Under the pieces are notes generated by a model. It was not told where the DNA came from. It saw nothing but the letters and a program-made list of their open reading frames with translations, and ran no database searches. This document shows, piece by piece, positions 26,595 through 32,468 of a stretch of 33,115 bases of DNA. Positions within the stretch are counted from its first letter, which is position 1, and each line of letters starts with the position of its first letter. The translations under genes were made by a program, and so were the position numbers. Origin of the DNA: Methanobacteriota archaeon (GTDB lineage Archaea > Thermoplasmatota > Thermoplasmata > UBA10834); the NCBI GenBank assembly GCA_020347645.1, contig CP070736.1, forward strand, positions 687,321 through 720,435, read 5' to 3'.

Positions 26595-26603
26595 GTATAA
26601 ATC
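26595..26603 (-). promoter_or_regulatory. TATA box of the FAS1 gene
   Basis: GATTTATAC on the minus strand is a good archaeal TATA match. Transcription would start about 25 bases downstream, near 26570, giving a leader of about 120 bases that begins with repeat copy A. Confidence 0.5.
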
Positions 26604-26716
26604 AAAATACGCTAGGAGCGGGATATTGATCCTGTGTCTATCGGTTTCTAAAGGATAAAGCTTGAAGGTTCAGGATCGAACCCTTTGTCGGCGGAAAATG
26701 ACCAGTTCAGAGCTGT

Positions 26717-27271
26717 TTAAAGCGTATGCTCTATCAGGATTCTTATCCCTATCAGAATGAGAATTAGGCCACCAATAACTCTAACCTTTCTGCCAAAGAT
26801 CGCCCCCATCTTCGAGCCGAATGTGAAACCCGAGTAGGATAGAACAAGGGTAACCACCCCGATGACTAGAACTGGAACCAAGATGGAAATTTCCAGAAAT
26901 GCAAAGCTGAGACCGACCATCAAGGCATCTATGCTGGTCGCGAGGGCAAGAACAAGTGCTACGGATAATGTGACGGCTGTCTCTTTTGCGTCTTCGCTCT
27001 TTGTCGAATCATAAATCATCTTCGCCCCTATGAAGCTAAGCAATCCAAATGCGACCCAATGATCGACTTCCATGATTGTATCTCTAAGGCCCAAACCTGC
27101 AAACCAGCCGATCACCGGCATAAGTGCCTGGAACCCTCCGAAAAGGGATGCGAGAAAAAATGCCGATCTTCTTCTGTTTCTCTCTACCGATATCCCCTTG
27201 GCGATCGACACGGCGAAAGCGTCCATAGCTAAGCCAATCGCAATCAGAATTACCGTGACGAAATCCATCAT
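26717..27271 (-). CDS. mntP: Manganese efflux protein MntP
   Basis: A 184-residue, six-helix protein of the MntP (formerly DUF204) family, which exports Mn2+. The two inverted halves carry the key intramembrane aspartates: Asp17 in GLAMDAFAVSIAKG and Asp115 in ATSIDALMVGLSFAF. A third acidic site is IMEVD (66-70) before helix 3. ATG 27271 is followed at once by a second ATG, and GGTG lies just upstream; either could be used. The stop is TAA. No manganese riboswitch is recognisable in the leader. It is divergent from the second C11 peptidase. Confidence 0.93.
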   Translation of the reverse strand: MMDFVTVILIAIGLAMDAFAVSIAKGISVERNRRRSAFFLASLFGGFQALMPVIGWFAGLGLRDTIMEVDHWVAFGLLSFIGAKMIYDSTKSEDAKETAVTLSVALVLALATSIDALMVGLSFAFLEISILVPVLVIGVVTLVLSYSGFTFGSKMGAIFGRKVRVIGGLILILIGIRILIEHTL

Positions 27272-27474
27272 TACACCGTCAGATTAAATCAGACCTGGGG
27301 ATGTGTTCTTTCCATGGCTTTCTCTCCTCAGCGGCGAACAGTCACATACGAGGCGTGAATGCCTCAGGATACTATCACTGGATTTAACGACTTCGGGAAT
27401 ACTCAACATGATCGACATCACGCCGATCTCGACATGGCCAGCAACAACATATGAATATATCTATCACAATTAAA

Positions 27475-27558
27475 ATGTGCGAGGACCCTGGCATTTGCCA
27501 CATCGACTGGCACAGATTGCGCATAATTGGACTTCCTGAAAACAAAACCGCCTTATAA
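27475..27558 (+). CDS. Possible 27-residue small protein
   Basis: ATG TGC GAG GAC CCT GGC ... TAA encodes MCEDPGICHIDWHRLRII and nine more residues. A TATA-like GAATATATC lies about 22 bases before the ATG, as expected for a leaderless archaeal gene. The first seven codons and the A/T-rich sequence before them recur, diverged, at 28966 (MYEGPGI). The Cys-x5-Cys-His pattern is suggestive only. It may instead be an untranslated leader of the peptidase gene. Confidence 0.3.
   Translation: MCEDPGICHIDWHRLRIIGLPENKTAL
27551..27558 (+). promoter_or_regulatory. TATA box of the second C11 peptidase gene
   Basis: CCTTATAA precedes the peptidase frame. Transcription from about 27580 would give a leader of about 55 bases containing the GGGGGGAT ribosome-site-like stretch at 27607-27614. 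Confidence 0.4.
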
Positions 27559-27636
27559 CATGGCGTCGTTTCAGTTCAGCCAGTAGCTCGCTGTAGCGTT
27601 GGAGACGGGGGGATATGAATCATAGCGAATCGGACG

Positions 27637-28812
27637 TTGAGTTCTCTTCTGGCGATAACCGTCGTGTGTCTTCTGGTCGCTTCGGGTGTATCATCAGGAA
27701 AGCAGAATGGCAAGCCTTCTGATGAGACTGCGTGGACTGTCGCAATATACGTCTGTGCTGACAATGACCTTGAACCCTACTGGGATGACGGAAGTCTTGC
27801 GATGCTCCTGAACATACCGCAAAGCGAACGCGTCGAGTTTGTCGCATATGTGGACCGCCCGGGCACCGGAGGGACGGAAATAGTCAAGATATCAGGCGGC
27901 GCTGTGGAAGTCGTCGACGACACTATTGAAGAAAAGAACTTCGGAGATGGGGCTACCTTCCAGTGGTTTCTGGAAGACGTCAGCGTCAGATATAACGCGG
28001 AGAATCTAGCGGTGATTGCATGGGACCATGGAGGGGCTTGGAGGGGATTCTGCCTCGATTCCACCAGCGGCGACCAGATAAGGCCTGTCGAGATGCGCGA
28101 GGCCATACTGGGCGCCGGCGTAGCCATCGACATCCTTGCCTTTGATGCGTGCATGTGTGCGTGCATCGAGACAGCCTATGAGGCAGCAGCTTCGGAATTG
28201 GTGGATCTGATGGTCGCATCGGAAGAGTTGGTTGCCATGGATGGATTTCCATACGACTTGATGTTCACACCATTGGCTCTGGACCCGAAGAAGACCGCAG
28301 TCGATGTGGCCTTCGATATGGTCGACGGATGGGCGGATTACTACTGCGAGCTCGGATCAGGATGGTACGCAACCCTCGGTGTGATTGATGTTAGCGTGAT
28401 CCGCGATGGGTTCGAGATACTCAACACTTGGACCGAGGAGATGCTGGAAGGACTTACCGAGCACCTGATGGACTACAGTTACGCGCTCAGGCACAGCAGC
28501 AGCGTCTCGTGCGTGGGCCATTACCAGGTTGACATTATCGATCTCAACAGGTACCTGTTAGCTTCCGAGGCAATCGCCGGAGATACAGGGCTGGCAGATG
28601 CAATCGGGCAGGTCATGGAATGCGTGGACCAAGCAGTTCTGTATGTCTACAATCCTGACAGGAAGGTCGACAGCACTGGGCTCTCGATATTCTGGGGAAT
28701 CAACGATGTATGGGAGAACAGCATGGAGAAGTATACCGTGTTTGCCTCGTTCGGGGTCGATACATCCTGGTCAGAATTCGTGGACCAGTACAATCTGTTG
28801 ATTCCATCGTGA
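27637..28812 (+). CDS. Secreted clostripain-family (C11) cysteine peptidase, second copy
   Basis: A 391-residue C11 peptidase. The dyad is His131 in AWDHGGAW and Cys172 in AFDACMCACIE. The domain opens with WTVAIYVCADNDLEPYW (33-49). It resembles the copy at 16052 in layout but is shorter and lacks that copy's Cys cluster. A hydrophobic signal sequence (LLAITVVCLLVASGVSSG) is clear, but the start is not. TTG 27637 has no Shine-Dalgarno and leaves no positive charge before the core. The well-placed ATG 27615, behind GGGGGG, is one base out of frame. In-frame upstream codons include Arg (NRTLSS) but no normal start before a stop at 27616. An unusual start or an indel is possible. Confidence 0.87.
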   Translation: MSSLLAITVVCLLVASGVSSGKQNGKPSDETAWTVAIYVCADNDLEPYWDDGSLAMLLNIPQSERVEFVAYVDRPGTGGTEIVKISGGAVEVVDDTIEEKNFGDGATFQWFLEDVSVRYNAENLAVIAWDHGGAWRGFCLDSTSGDQIRPVEMREAILGAGVAIDILAFDACMCACIETAYEAAASELVDLMVASEELVAMDGFPYDLMFTPLALDPKKTAVDVAFDMVDGWADYYCELGSGWYATLGVIDVSVIRDGFEILNTWTEEMLEGLTEHLMDYSYALRHSSSVSCVGHYQVDIIDLNRYLLASEAIAGDTGLADAIGQVMECVDQAVLYVYNPDRKVDSTGLSIFWGINDVWENSMEKYTVFASFGVDTSWSEFVDQYNLLIPS

Positions 28813-29132
28813 TGCATTGCGAGGCAATCTCAGGAGAAGGTCTCGCTGCGAACATCCATTGACGGAGTTCGGACTAGTCCTCAATGACCGCGGGGGCTCG
28901 CTTCGCCCTTGTAGCCCTTTCTCGGGGGTTGCTGTTCGCACATAGATTCATGTTTCATAATTAAGATGTACGAGGGCCCGGGTATTCACCTGTAAACTAC
29001 CGGTGCTCAAAGGTAGGAGCTTGGAAGATTCAAAGTGGAATTCTTTGATGGTAGAGAATGGATCGGTTCAGAAGAGGTGAACATAAAGGGGATTATGCTC
29101 CCCCTATGGCCTTTCCTCTGGAGGGCTCGACC
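28813..29132. other. Gene-free 320 bases between C11 peptidase and flavodoxin gene
   Basis: The region lies between convergent genes. It contains the perfect palindrome GGACTAGTCC (28871-28880). It also contains a nine-codon frame at 28966-28995 (MYEGPGIHL, TAA) that matches the start of the small ORF at 27475, and repeat copy B at its right end. I see no other ORF with a ribosome site. Confidence 0.4.
29101..29125 (-). repeat. Intergenic repeat, copy B
   Basis: The plus strand CCCCTATGGCCTTTCCTCTG, then GAGGG, lies about eight bases after the stop of the flavodoxin-like gene on the minus strand. The core agrees with copies C and D, with one change in the T-rich part. It lacks the TTCCG part on its other side. 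Confidence 0.65.
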
Positions 29133-29615
29133 TCAGCCTTCCTGCGAAATTCGGGCAGCGAAATCCTCCACCTTCTTCTGCCAGCCCTCCTCCAAAGGTC
29201 CCTTCATGCTTGTCACGAGGACGTGCCCCTCCGCGACCTTCTCCAGGCCTTTTGCCTTGAGCATCTCGTTCATAATCGGTCTCACGCGCTGCCATTTTGT
29301 GCGTTCTTCCTCCGTCGGCATCTTGCCGGTCTTCTTGTCAGGCTGGGGAGCTGATTCGGTAGTCAGGATGGCATATTTGGCGCCCGGGGCGATGGCTATC
29401 TTCTTCAGGAATCGACGTACGCTGCCGATGGGTTTGCCAATCCGGCCGGGCGAGCTGAAGACATACAGGTCTGCAGGGGCCAGTTCCTTCGGTCGCACGT
29501 TTCTTATGTGGTGAACGTTCACAGCGACTCCTTTCACGGTCATCTGTTTCTTGAATTCCTCTGCAACTCTAGCTCCGTTGCCGAACTTCGAAGCATGGAA
29601 GTATTCGATCTTCAT
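29133..29615 (-). CDS. Flavodoxin-domain protein
   Basis: A 160-residue flavodoxin-like protein. The first strand and phosphate loop read YFHASKFGNGARVAEEF (5-21), where SKFGNG stands for the usual SxTGNT FMN-phosphate loop. The second loop is VFSSPGRIGKPIGSVRRF (52-69). A strand AILTTES (82-88) and helices at the end complete an alpha/beta fold. An electron-transfer or NADH:quinone-oxidoreductase-like role is plausible but not proven. The phosphate loop lacks the canonical Thr, so FMN binding is likely rather than certain. ATG 29615 lies about 20 bases after repeat copy C, and copy B follows the stop. Confidence 0.75.
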   Translation of the reverse strand: MKIEYFHASKFGNGARVAEEFKKQMTVKGVAVNVHHIRNVRPKELAPADLYVFSSPGRIGKPIGSVRRFLKKIAIAPGAKYAILTTESAPQPDKKTGKMPTEEERTKWQRVRPIMNEMLKAKGLEKVAEGHVLVTSMKGPLEEGWQKKVEDFAARISQEG

Positions 29616-29634
29616 ACCAACCGGATTGGATTTC

Positions 29635-29655
29635 GCCCCTATGGCCTTTTCTCAC
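29635..29655 (-). repeat. Intergenic repeat, copy C
   Basis: The plus strand is CGCCCCTATGGCCTTTTCTCA, identical to copy D over CGCCCCTATGGCCTTTTCTC. On the minus strand it lies about 20 bases before the flavodoxin-like start and directly behind the hairpin/T-run at 29657-29684. Confidence 0.75.
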
Positions 29656-29656
29656 G

Positions 29657-29684
29657 AAAAATGGACATGCGGCCGCCGGGCCGC
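29657..29684 (-). terminator. GC hairpin plus T5, intrinsic-terminator-like
   Basis: On the minus strand GCGGCC/GGCCGC (arms 29679-29684 and 29669-29674, loop of four) is followed seven bases later by TTTTT (29661-29657). It stands 130 bases after the stop of the 93-residue gene and would end that transcript before the flavodoxin gene. Confidence 0.55.
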
Positions 29685-29815
29685 GCATCCTGCTCGAGCC
29701 AGTTACCCTTTTCTGATTTCAGTCAAACGGGGAATTGGATGCAGACCTAGCGCTCTTCATTCTTCTGTGCAGTGGAGTCTTGGATCTGTATCCACTTCCT
29801 GCAGGCGCCAGGAGG

Positions 29816-30097
29816 CTAATCACTCATTATCTTGATCGTGGTCTTGAAACCTGCCTTGCCGCCAGGGAGAAAGCCCGTGCTAGTCTCCAAAGTACCCTCT
29901 ACCGTGACCTCCCATTTCGCAATTCCCGAGTCCTTAATTCGCTTGCGGAGAGCCTTCAAGAACTCATCAAGCTTCTTGATTTTGTCCCCCATCCCCTTGC
30001 CATCTGCGAATACCTGCATCTCTTCTGCTGACATTCCTGTCGGGGTGAAGTAGAAATCCTCGACTACATCTCTCAATTCGGTACCACCTTCGGTCAT
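29816..30097 (-). CDS. Hypothetical 93-residue protein
   Basis: A short soluble protein, unrecognised. The N-terminal half is acidic and helical (LRDVVEDFYF, SAEEMQVFADG), followed by a basic helix (KIKKLDEFLKALRKRIKD). The C-terminal part looks like paired strands (WEVTVEGTLETST, AGFKTTIKIMSD). ATG 30097 follows AGGGGAATGAC. The sequence from the CATAGGGG of repeat copy D to this start codon (47 bases) matches the leader of the zinc-ribbon gene at 30173-30460 at about three quarters of positions. The stop is TAG. There is no signal peptide and no helix in the membrane. Confidence 0.6.
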   Translation of the reverse strand: MTEGGTELRDVVEDFYFTPTGMSAEEMQVFADGKGMGDKIKKLDEFLKALRKRIKDSGIAKWEVTVEGTLETSTGFLPGGKAGFKTTIKIMSD

Positions 30098-30128
30098 GTC
30101 ATTCCCCTCGACCGTCTTGCGTATGCCA

Positions 30129-30155
30129 TTCCGCCCCTATGGCCTTTTCTCTGAG
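30129..30155 (-). repeat. Intergenic repeat, copy D
   Basis: The plus strand is TTCCGCCCCTATGGCCTTTT followed by CTCTGAG, the best full copy. It lies 18 bases after the stop of the zinc-ribbon gene and upstream of the 93-residue gene. Seventeen bases (CCATTCCGCCCCTATGG) are identical to copy F. Confidence 0.8.
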
Positions 30156-30172
30156 ATTGCCAGCCTGCTAAG

Positions 30173-30460
30173 CTAGCGGTGTGATAGCATGTAGAGCGTG
30201 AATGCCCAGCCGATCCCACCTATGCAGAGGAATAGAAGTGCGAACCCCGACATATCCCACAGGAGACTGACAATAAACAGGGCTGAGCCAAGAATGGCCA
30301 TGGAAATGAATCTCAGCAACCAGTCCAGCTTCATCAGAGAGTGTAATCTGGGTCTTTCAAGTTGAACACTCTCTGCTAGCTCACCGCTCATGTTCGCTCC
30401 GCAGTTGTCGCAGAACCTAGCTATCTCCCGGTTTTTCGCTCCACATTTCAAGCATTCCAC
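30173..30460 (-). CDS. Zinc-ribbon protein with two membrane helices, second copy
   Basis: A 95-residue protein with a zinc ribbon (Cys3, Cys6, Cys17, Cys20: CLKCGAKNREIARFCDNCG) and a linker rich in Glu and Arg. Two membrane helices follow (about 50-66 and 71-91). It resembles the protein at 21806-22171 in design, but the linker and helices differ. The start is GTG 30460, with AGGGGA about seven bases upstream. The stop is TAG. It lies between repeat copies E and D. The role is unknown. Confidence 0.75.
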   Translation of the reverse strand: MECLKCGAKNREIARFCDNCGANMSGELAESVQLERPRLHSLMKLDWLLRFISMAILGSALFIVSLLWDMSGFALLFLCIGGIGWAFTLYMLSHR

Positions 30461-30491
30461 GCCATTCCCCTAGCCCATTCAGCGTATATCC

Positions 30492-30515
30492 TTCCGCCCC
30501 TATGACCTTTTTCCG
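30492..30515 (-). repeat. Intergenic repeat, copy E
   Basis: The plus strand is TTCCGCCCCTATGACCTTTT with TCCG following; one G-to-A change in the core distinguishes it from copy D. It lies about 32 bases before the zinc-ribbon start. A TATA-like TTATTTGC (minus strand, 30536-30543) is about 25 bases upstream of it. Confidence 0.75.
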
Positions 30516-30626
30516 ATTGAAGAGATTGAATCTCGCAAATAAGGCCAATTTCAAGATGCATTTTCAATCAGATGGCAAAGAGTTATGTGAACTCTCCAGC
30601 ATTGTACCGATGGAGGAATCGGCGAG

Positions 30627-31511
30627 TTGACTCTAACCAGAACTAGAGCCTATGGGCTTCTTATCTTTGCAGTAGTCCTATGGGCGGCGTCGGGAACCAT
30701 TACGACACTTGCGCTCGATGAAGGTGTGTCTGTAATTGAACTCACAACCTTCGCATACATTTTCGCTAGCGTCGTCTTTCTTCCAATTGTGGCTATATTC
30801 GACCGGCGATCTCTGAGGATAGACCGAAGGGACATTCCGACCTTCATAGCATTCAGCTTCGTTGCGGGTGCGATGGTGAGCCTCGCGTTCTTCGGAGCGA
30901 TTGACGAGACCACGGTGGCAATCGCAGTCATCTTGGAATTCGCATATCCGAGCATGATAATCGTTGCGTCCTTCTTCATATTCAAAGAGGGTTTGTCAAA
31001 GCAGAAGCTTTTAGCTCTGCCACTTACCTTTATAGGGTGCGTCCTAGTGGCAGGTTCTCCTGCCTTTGAAGGAGGAATACCAGCGAGCTGGCTTGCCATA
31101 GCTCTCGGCCTCTTGTCGGCGGTCGGGACAGCAGCCTATTTCGTATGGGGAAAGAAGCTTCAGGAAAAGTACTCCGCAAACACCGTAACGCTCTATCTGT
31201 TTGTGCTTGCGGCCATAATGCTCTTGATAGCCTCGAATCCATTGACCCTCTTTCAAAGCTCCTTCACTCCCAAAGCTTGGATTCTCATCTTCCTGCTCGG
31301 AGTGCTTCCTGGAATAGTAGGGTTTCTGGCATCATTCGTCGCTCTGCGATATATAGAGGCAGGGAAAGCCGGAATTATCTCCAGCATGGAACCGATGTTG
31401 GCAATCGGAATCGCTTTTATGATTCTGTCGGAAGGAGTTACCGGCCTCCAGGTGATAGGGGCTGCCGTTATTGTAGGCGGCGTCATGCTTCTGAGCCTGT
31501 GCGAGAGCTGA
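30627..31511 (+). CDS. EamA/DMT-family transporter, second copy
   Basis: A 294-residue, ten-helix transporter with two EamA repeats. The first repeat contains FAYIFASVVFLPIVA and EFAYPSMIIVASFFIFKEGL. The second contains SSMEPMLAIGIAFMILSEGV, the usual 'EP' motif after helix 9. It differs strongly from the transporter at 20771-21652, which has AYP instead of EP, so the two belong to different DMT branches. The start is TTG 30627 with GGAGG ten bases upstream (30612-30616). It is the only plus-strand gene within the repeat-bounded stretch and lies between copies E and F. The substrate is unknown. Confidence 0.88.
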   Translation: MTLTRTRAYGLLIFAVVLWAASGTITTLALDEGVSVIELTTFAYIFASVVFLPIVAIFDRRSLRIDRRDIPTFIAFSFVAGAMVSLAFFGAIDETTVAIAVILEFAYPSMIIVASFFIFKEGLSKQKLLALPLTFIGCVLVAGSPAFEGGIPASWLAIALGLLSAVGTAAYFVWGKKLQEKYSANTVTLYLFVLAAIMLLIASNPLTLFQSSFTPKAWILIFLLGVLPGIVGFLASFVALRYIEAGKAGIISSMEPMLAIGIAFMILSEGVTGLQVIGAAVIVGGVMLLSLCES

Positions 31512-31536
31512 CTGTCGGTAAGGGTAGACTCTTCCA

Positions 31537-31560
31537 TTCCGCCCCTATGGGCTCTTCTCA
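31537..31560 (-). repeat. Intergenic repeat, copy F
   Basis: The plus strand is ATTCCGCCCCTATGGGCTCT followed by TCTC. It lies 25 bases after the EamA stop and five bases after the stop of the small ORF at 31565-31735. No minus-strand gene follows it closely, so it cannot serve there as a leader. Confidence 0.75.
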
Positions 31561-31564
31561 ATGA

Positions 31565-31735
31565 CTATGATTCTATGAACTCAGATATGTCTGGTGCTAC
31601 CTCACATATCCCCCGAAAAACTTCCTTGGACATGTGTTTGCCGTCCACAACTATCTCTGCCTGATGAGCCGCTTTGCGGAATTGTCTCTCAATCTCTCTG
31701 CATATTAGCCGGTCCATGAATCTCCGTTTCTCCAT
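31565..31735 (-). CDS. Possible 56-residue small protein downstream of the corrinoid-protein gene
   Basis: An open frame from ATG 31735 to TAG 31565, starting MEKRRFMDRLICREIERQ. A second ATG at 31717 has GGAG four bases upstream. The N-terminal half is a strongly basic amphipathic helix (RLICREIERQFRKAAHQ). The rest reads EIVVDGKHMSKEVFRGICE and an acidic end (DISEFIES). The composition looks like a real protein rather than chance, and it lies 60 bases after the corrinoid-protein stop on the same strand. I recognise no family. It could be a small accessory factor or an unrelated orphan. Confidence 0.5.
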   Translation of the reverse strand: MEKRRFMDRLICREIERQFRKAAHQAEIVVDGKHMSKEVFRGICEVAPDISEFIES

Positions 31736-31795
31736 CTTCCTCGTGAGAAGGCGAAGCTGTCCGCCCTTGAGACCTCACTTCACCAAGGAAATCAC

Positions 31796-32455
31796 CTAGC
31801 TCTTTGCATTCAGAAGCTGCTTGGCGACTTTAACCGCTTCGCTGGCGTTCTCCGCAAAACTGTCTGCTCCTATCTCACGAACCCATTCCTCGGTAACAGG
31901 CGCTCCACCCACCATGATCTTCACATTGCCCCGCAGTCTCTCAGAATCGAAAGCCCTGACGATGTCGTGCTGGATTGGCAGCGTCGTGCTCAGAAGCGCA
32001 GATGCGCCCACTATGTCTGCACGCACTTCCTTCGCCTTCCTGAGAAACTCAGCGACAGGCACGTCCTTGCCAAGATCGTGCACCTCTAGGCCTCCGGCAA
32101 TGGCCATTGCAGCGACAATATTCTTGCCGATATCGTGTATGTCGCCGGCTACGGTACCTATAACTACCCTCCCAAGCGGTTTCGTCTCAGTATTGGTCTT
32201 TACCATCTCAGGCTCTAACACTTCAGACATTGCGGTCTTCACGGCATCAGCCGCGGCCATGAGGTGCATTAGGAAGAACTCGCCCTCTTCGAACTTCTTC
32301 CCGATTGTCTCAAGCCCTTTACCCAGTCCATCGGCGATTATCTCTGTTGGACCAAGCCCCATCTCCAAGCCTTTCCTGGAGGCCTGTACGACGACGTCTG
32401 CATCGAAACTCAAGACCGAGTCCGCCAGTTCATGATAAATTGCTTCCTTCGTCAA
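31796..32455 (-). CDS. Corrinoid (B12-binding) methyltransferase protein, MttC/MtbC type
   Basis: A 219-residue corrinoid protein that carries the methyl group between an MttB-type methyltransferase and the next acceptor. Residues 1 to about 85 are the helical cap domain (EEGEFFLMHLMAAADAV). Then comes the Rossmann domain with the base-off signature GDIHDIGKN, where His107 is the lower cobalt ligand, and ASALLSTTL and VGGAPVTEEW for the nucleotide tail. TTG 32455 is preferred, because AGGTG lies six bases upstream; GTG 32464 overlaps that site. It lies 13 bases after the stop of an MttB-type gene, so the two form an operon. The stop is TAG. Confidence 0.92.
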   Translation of the reverse strand: MTKEAIYHELADSVLSFDADVVVQASRKGLEMGLGPTEIIADGLGKGLETIGKKFEEGEFFLMHLMAAADAVKTAMSEVLEPEMVKTNTETKPLGRVVIGTVAGDIHDIGKNIVAAMAIAGGLEVHDLGKDVPVAEFLRKAKEVRADIVGASALLSTTLPIQHDIVRAFDSERLRGNVKIMVGGAPVTEEWVREIGADSFAENASEAVKVAKQLLNAKS

Positions 32456-32468
32456 TATCCCCACCTTC

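Larger units (their letters stand above)
27272..27636. other. Divergent region between mntP and the second C11 peptidase
   Basis: About 365 bases hold the two promoters. A/T-rich TTTAATC lies just upstream of mntP (minus strand). On the plus strand, GAATATATC near 27452 precedes the short frame at 27475, and CCTTATAA (27551-27558) precedes the peptidase. The rest, 27300-27440, shows no gene or repeat that I can support. Confidence 0.4.

Noticed and set aside
27023-27034. TTCGCCCCTATG inside mntP, matching the start of the intergenic repeat
   Set aside because: It encodes conserved residues of mntP (FIGAKM region) and lacks the GGCCTTTT half. Treated as coincidence.
29665-29700. GCGGCCGC and CTCGAG close together, resembling a cloning-vector polylinker
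   Set aside because: Flanking sequence continues the intergenic pattern (hairpin, T-run, repeat copy C) and no other vector sites follow. Chance in GC-rich DNA is simpler.
29101-31560. Repeats as integron attC sites
   Set aside because: No GTTRRRY/RYYYAAC pair, no strong imperfect inverted repeat and no integrase in the window. Only the cassette-like layout remains.
26547-31560. Repeats as a CRISPR array
   Set aside because: Spacing is 360 to more than 2500 bases and the intervals hold genes. No cas genes are visible.
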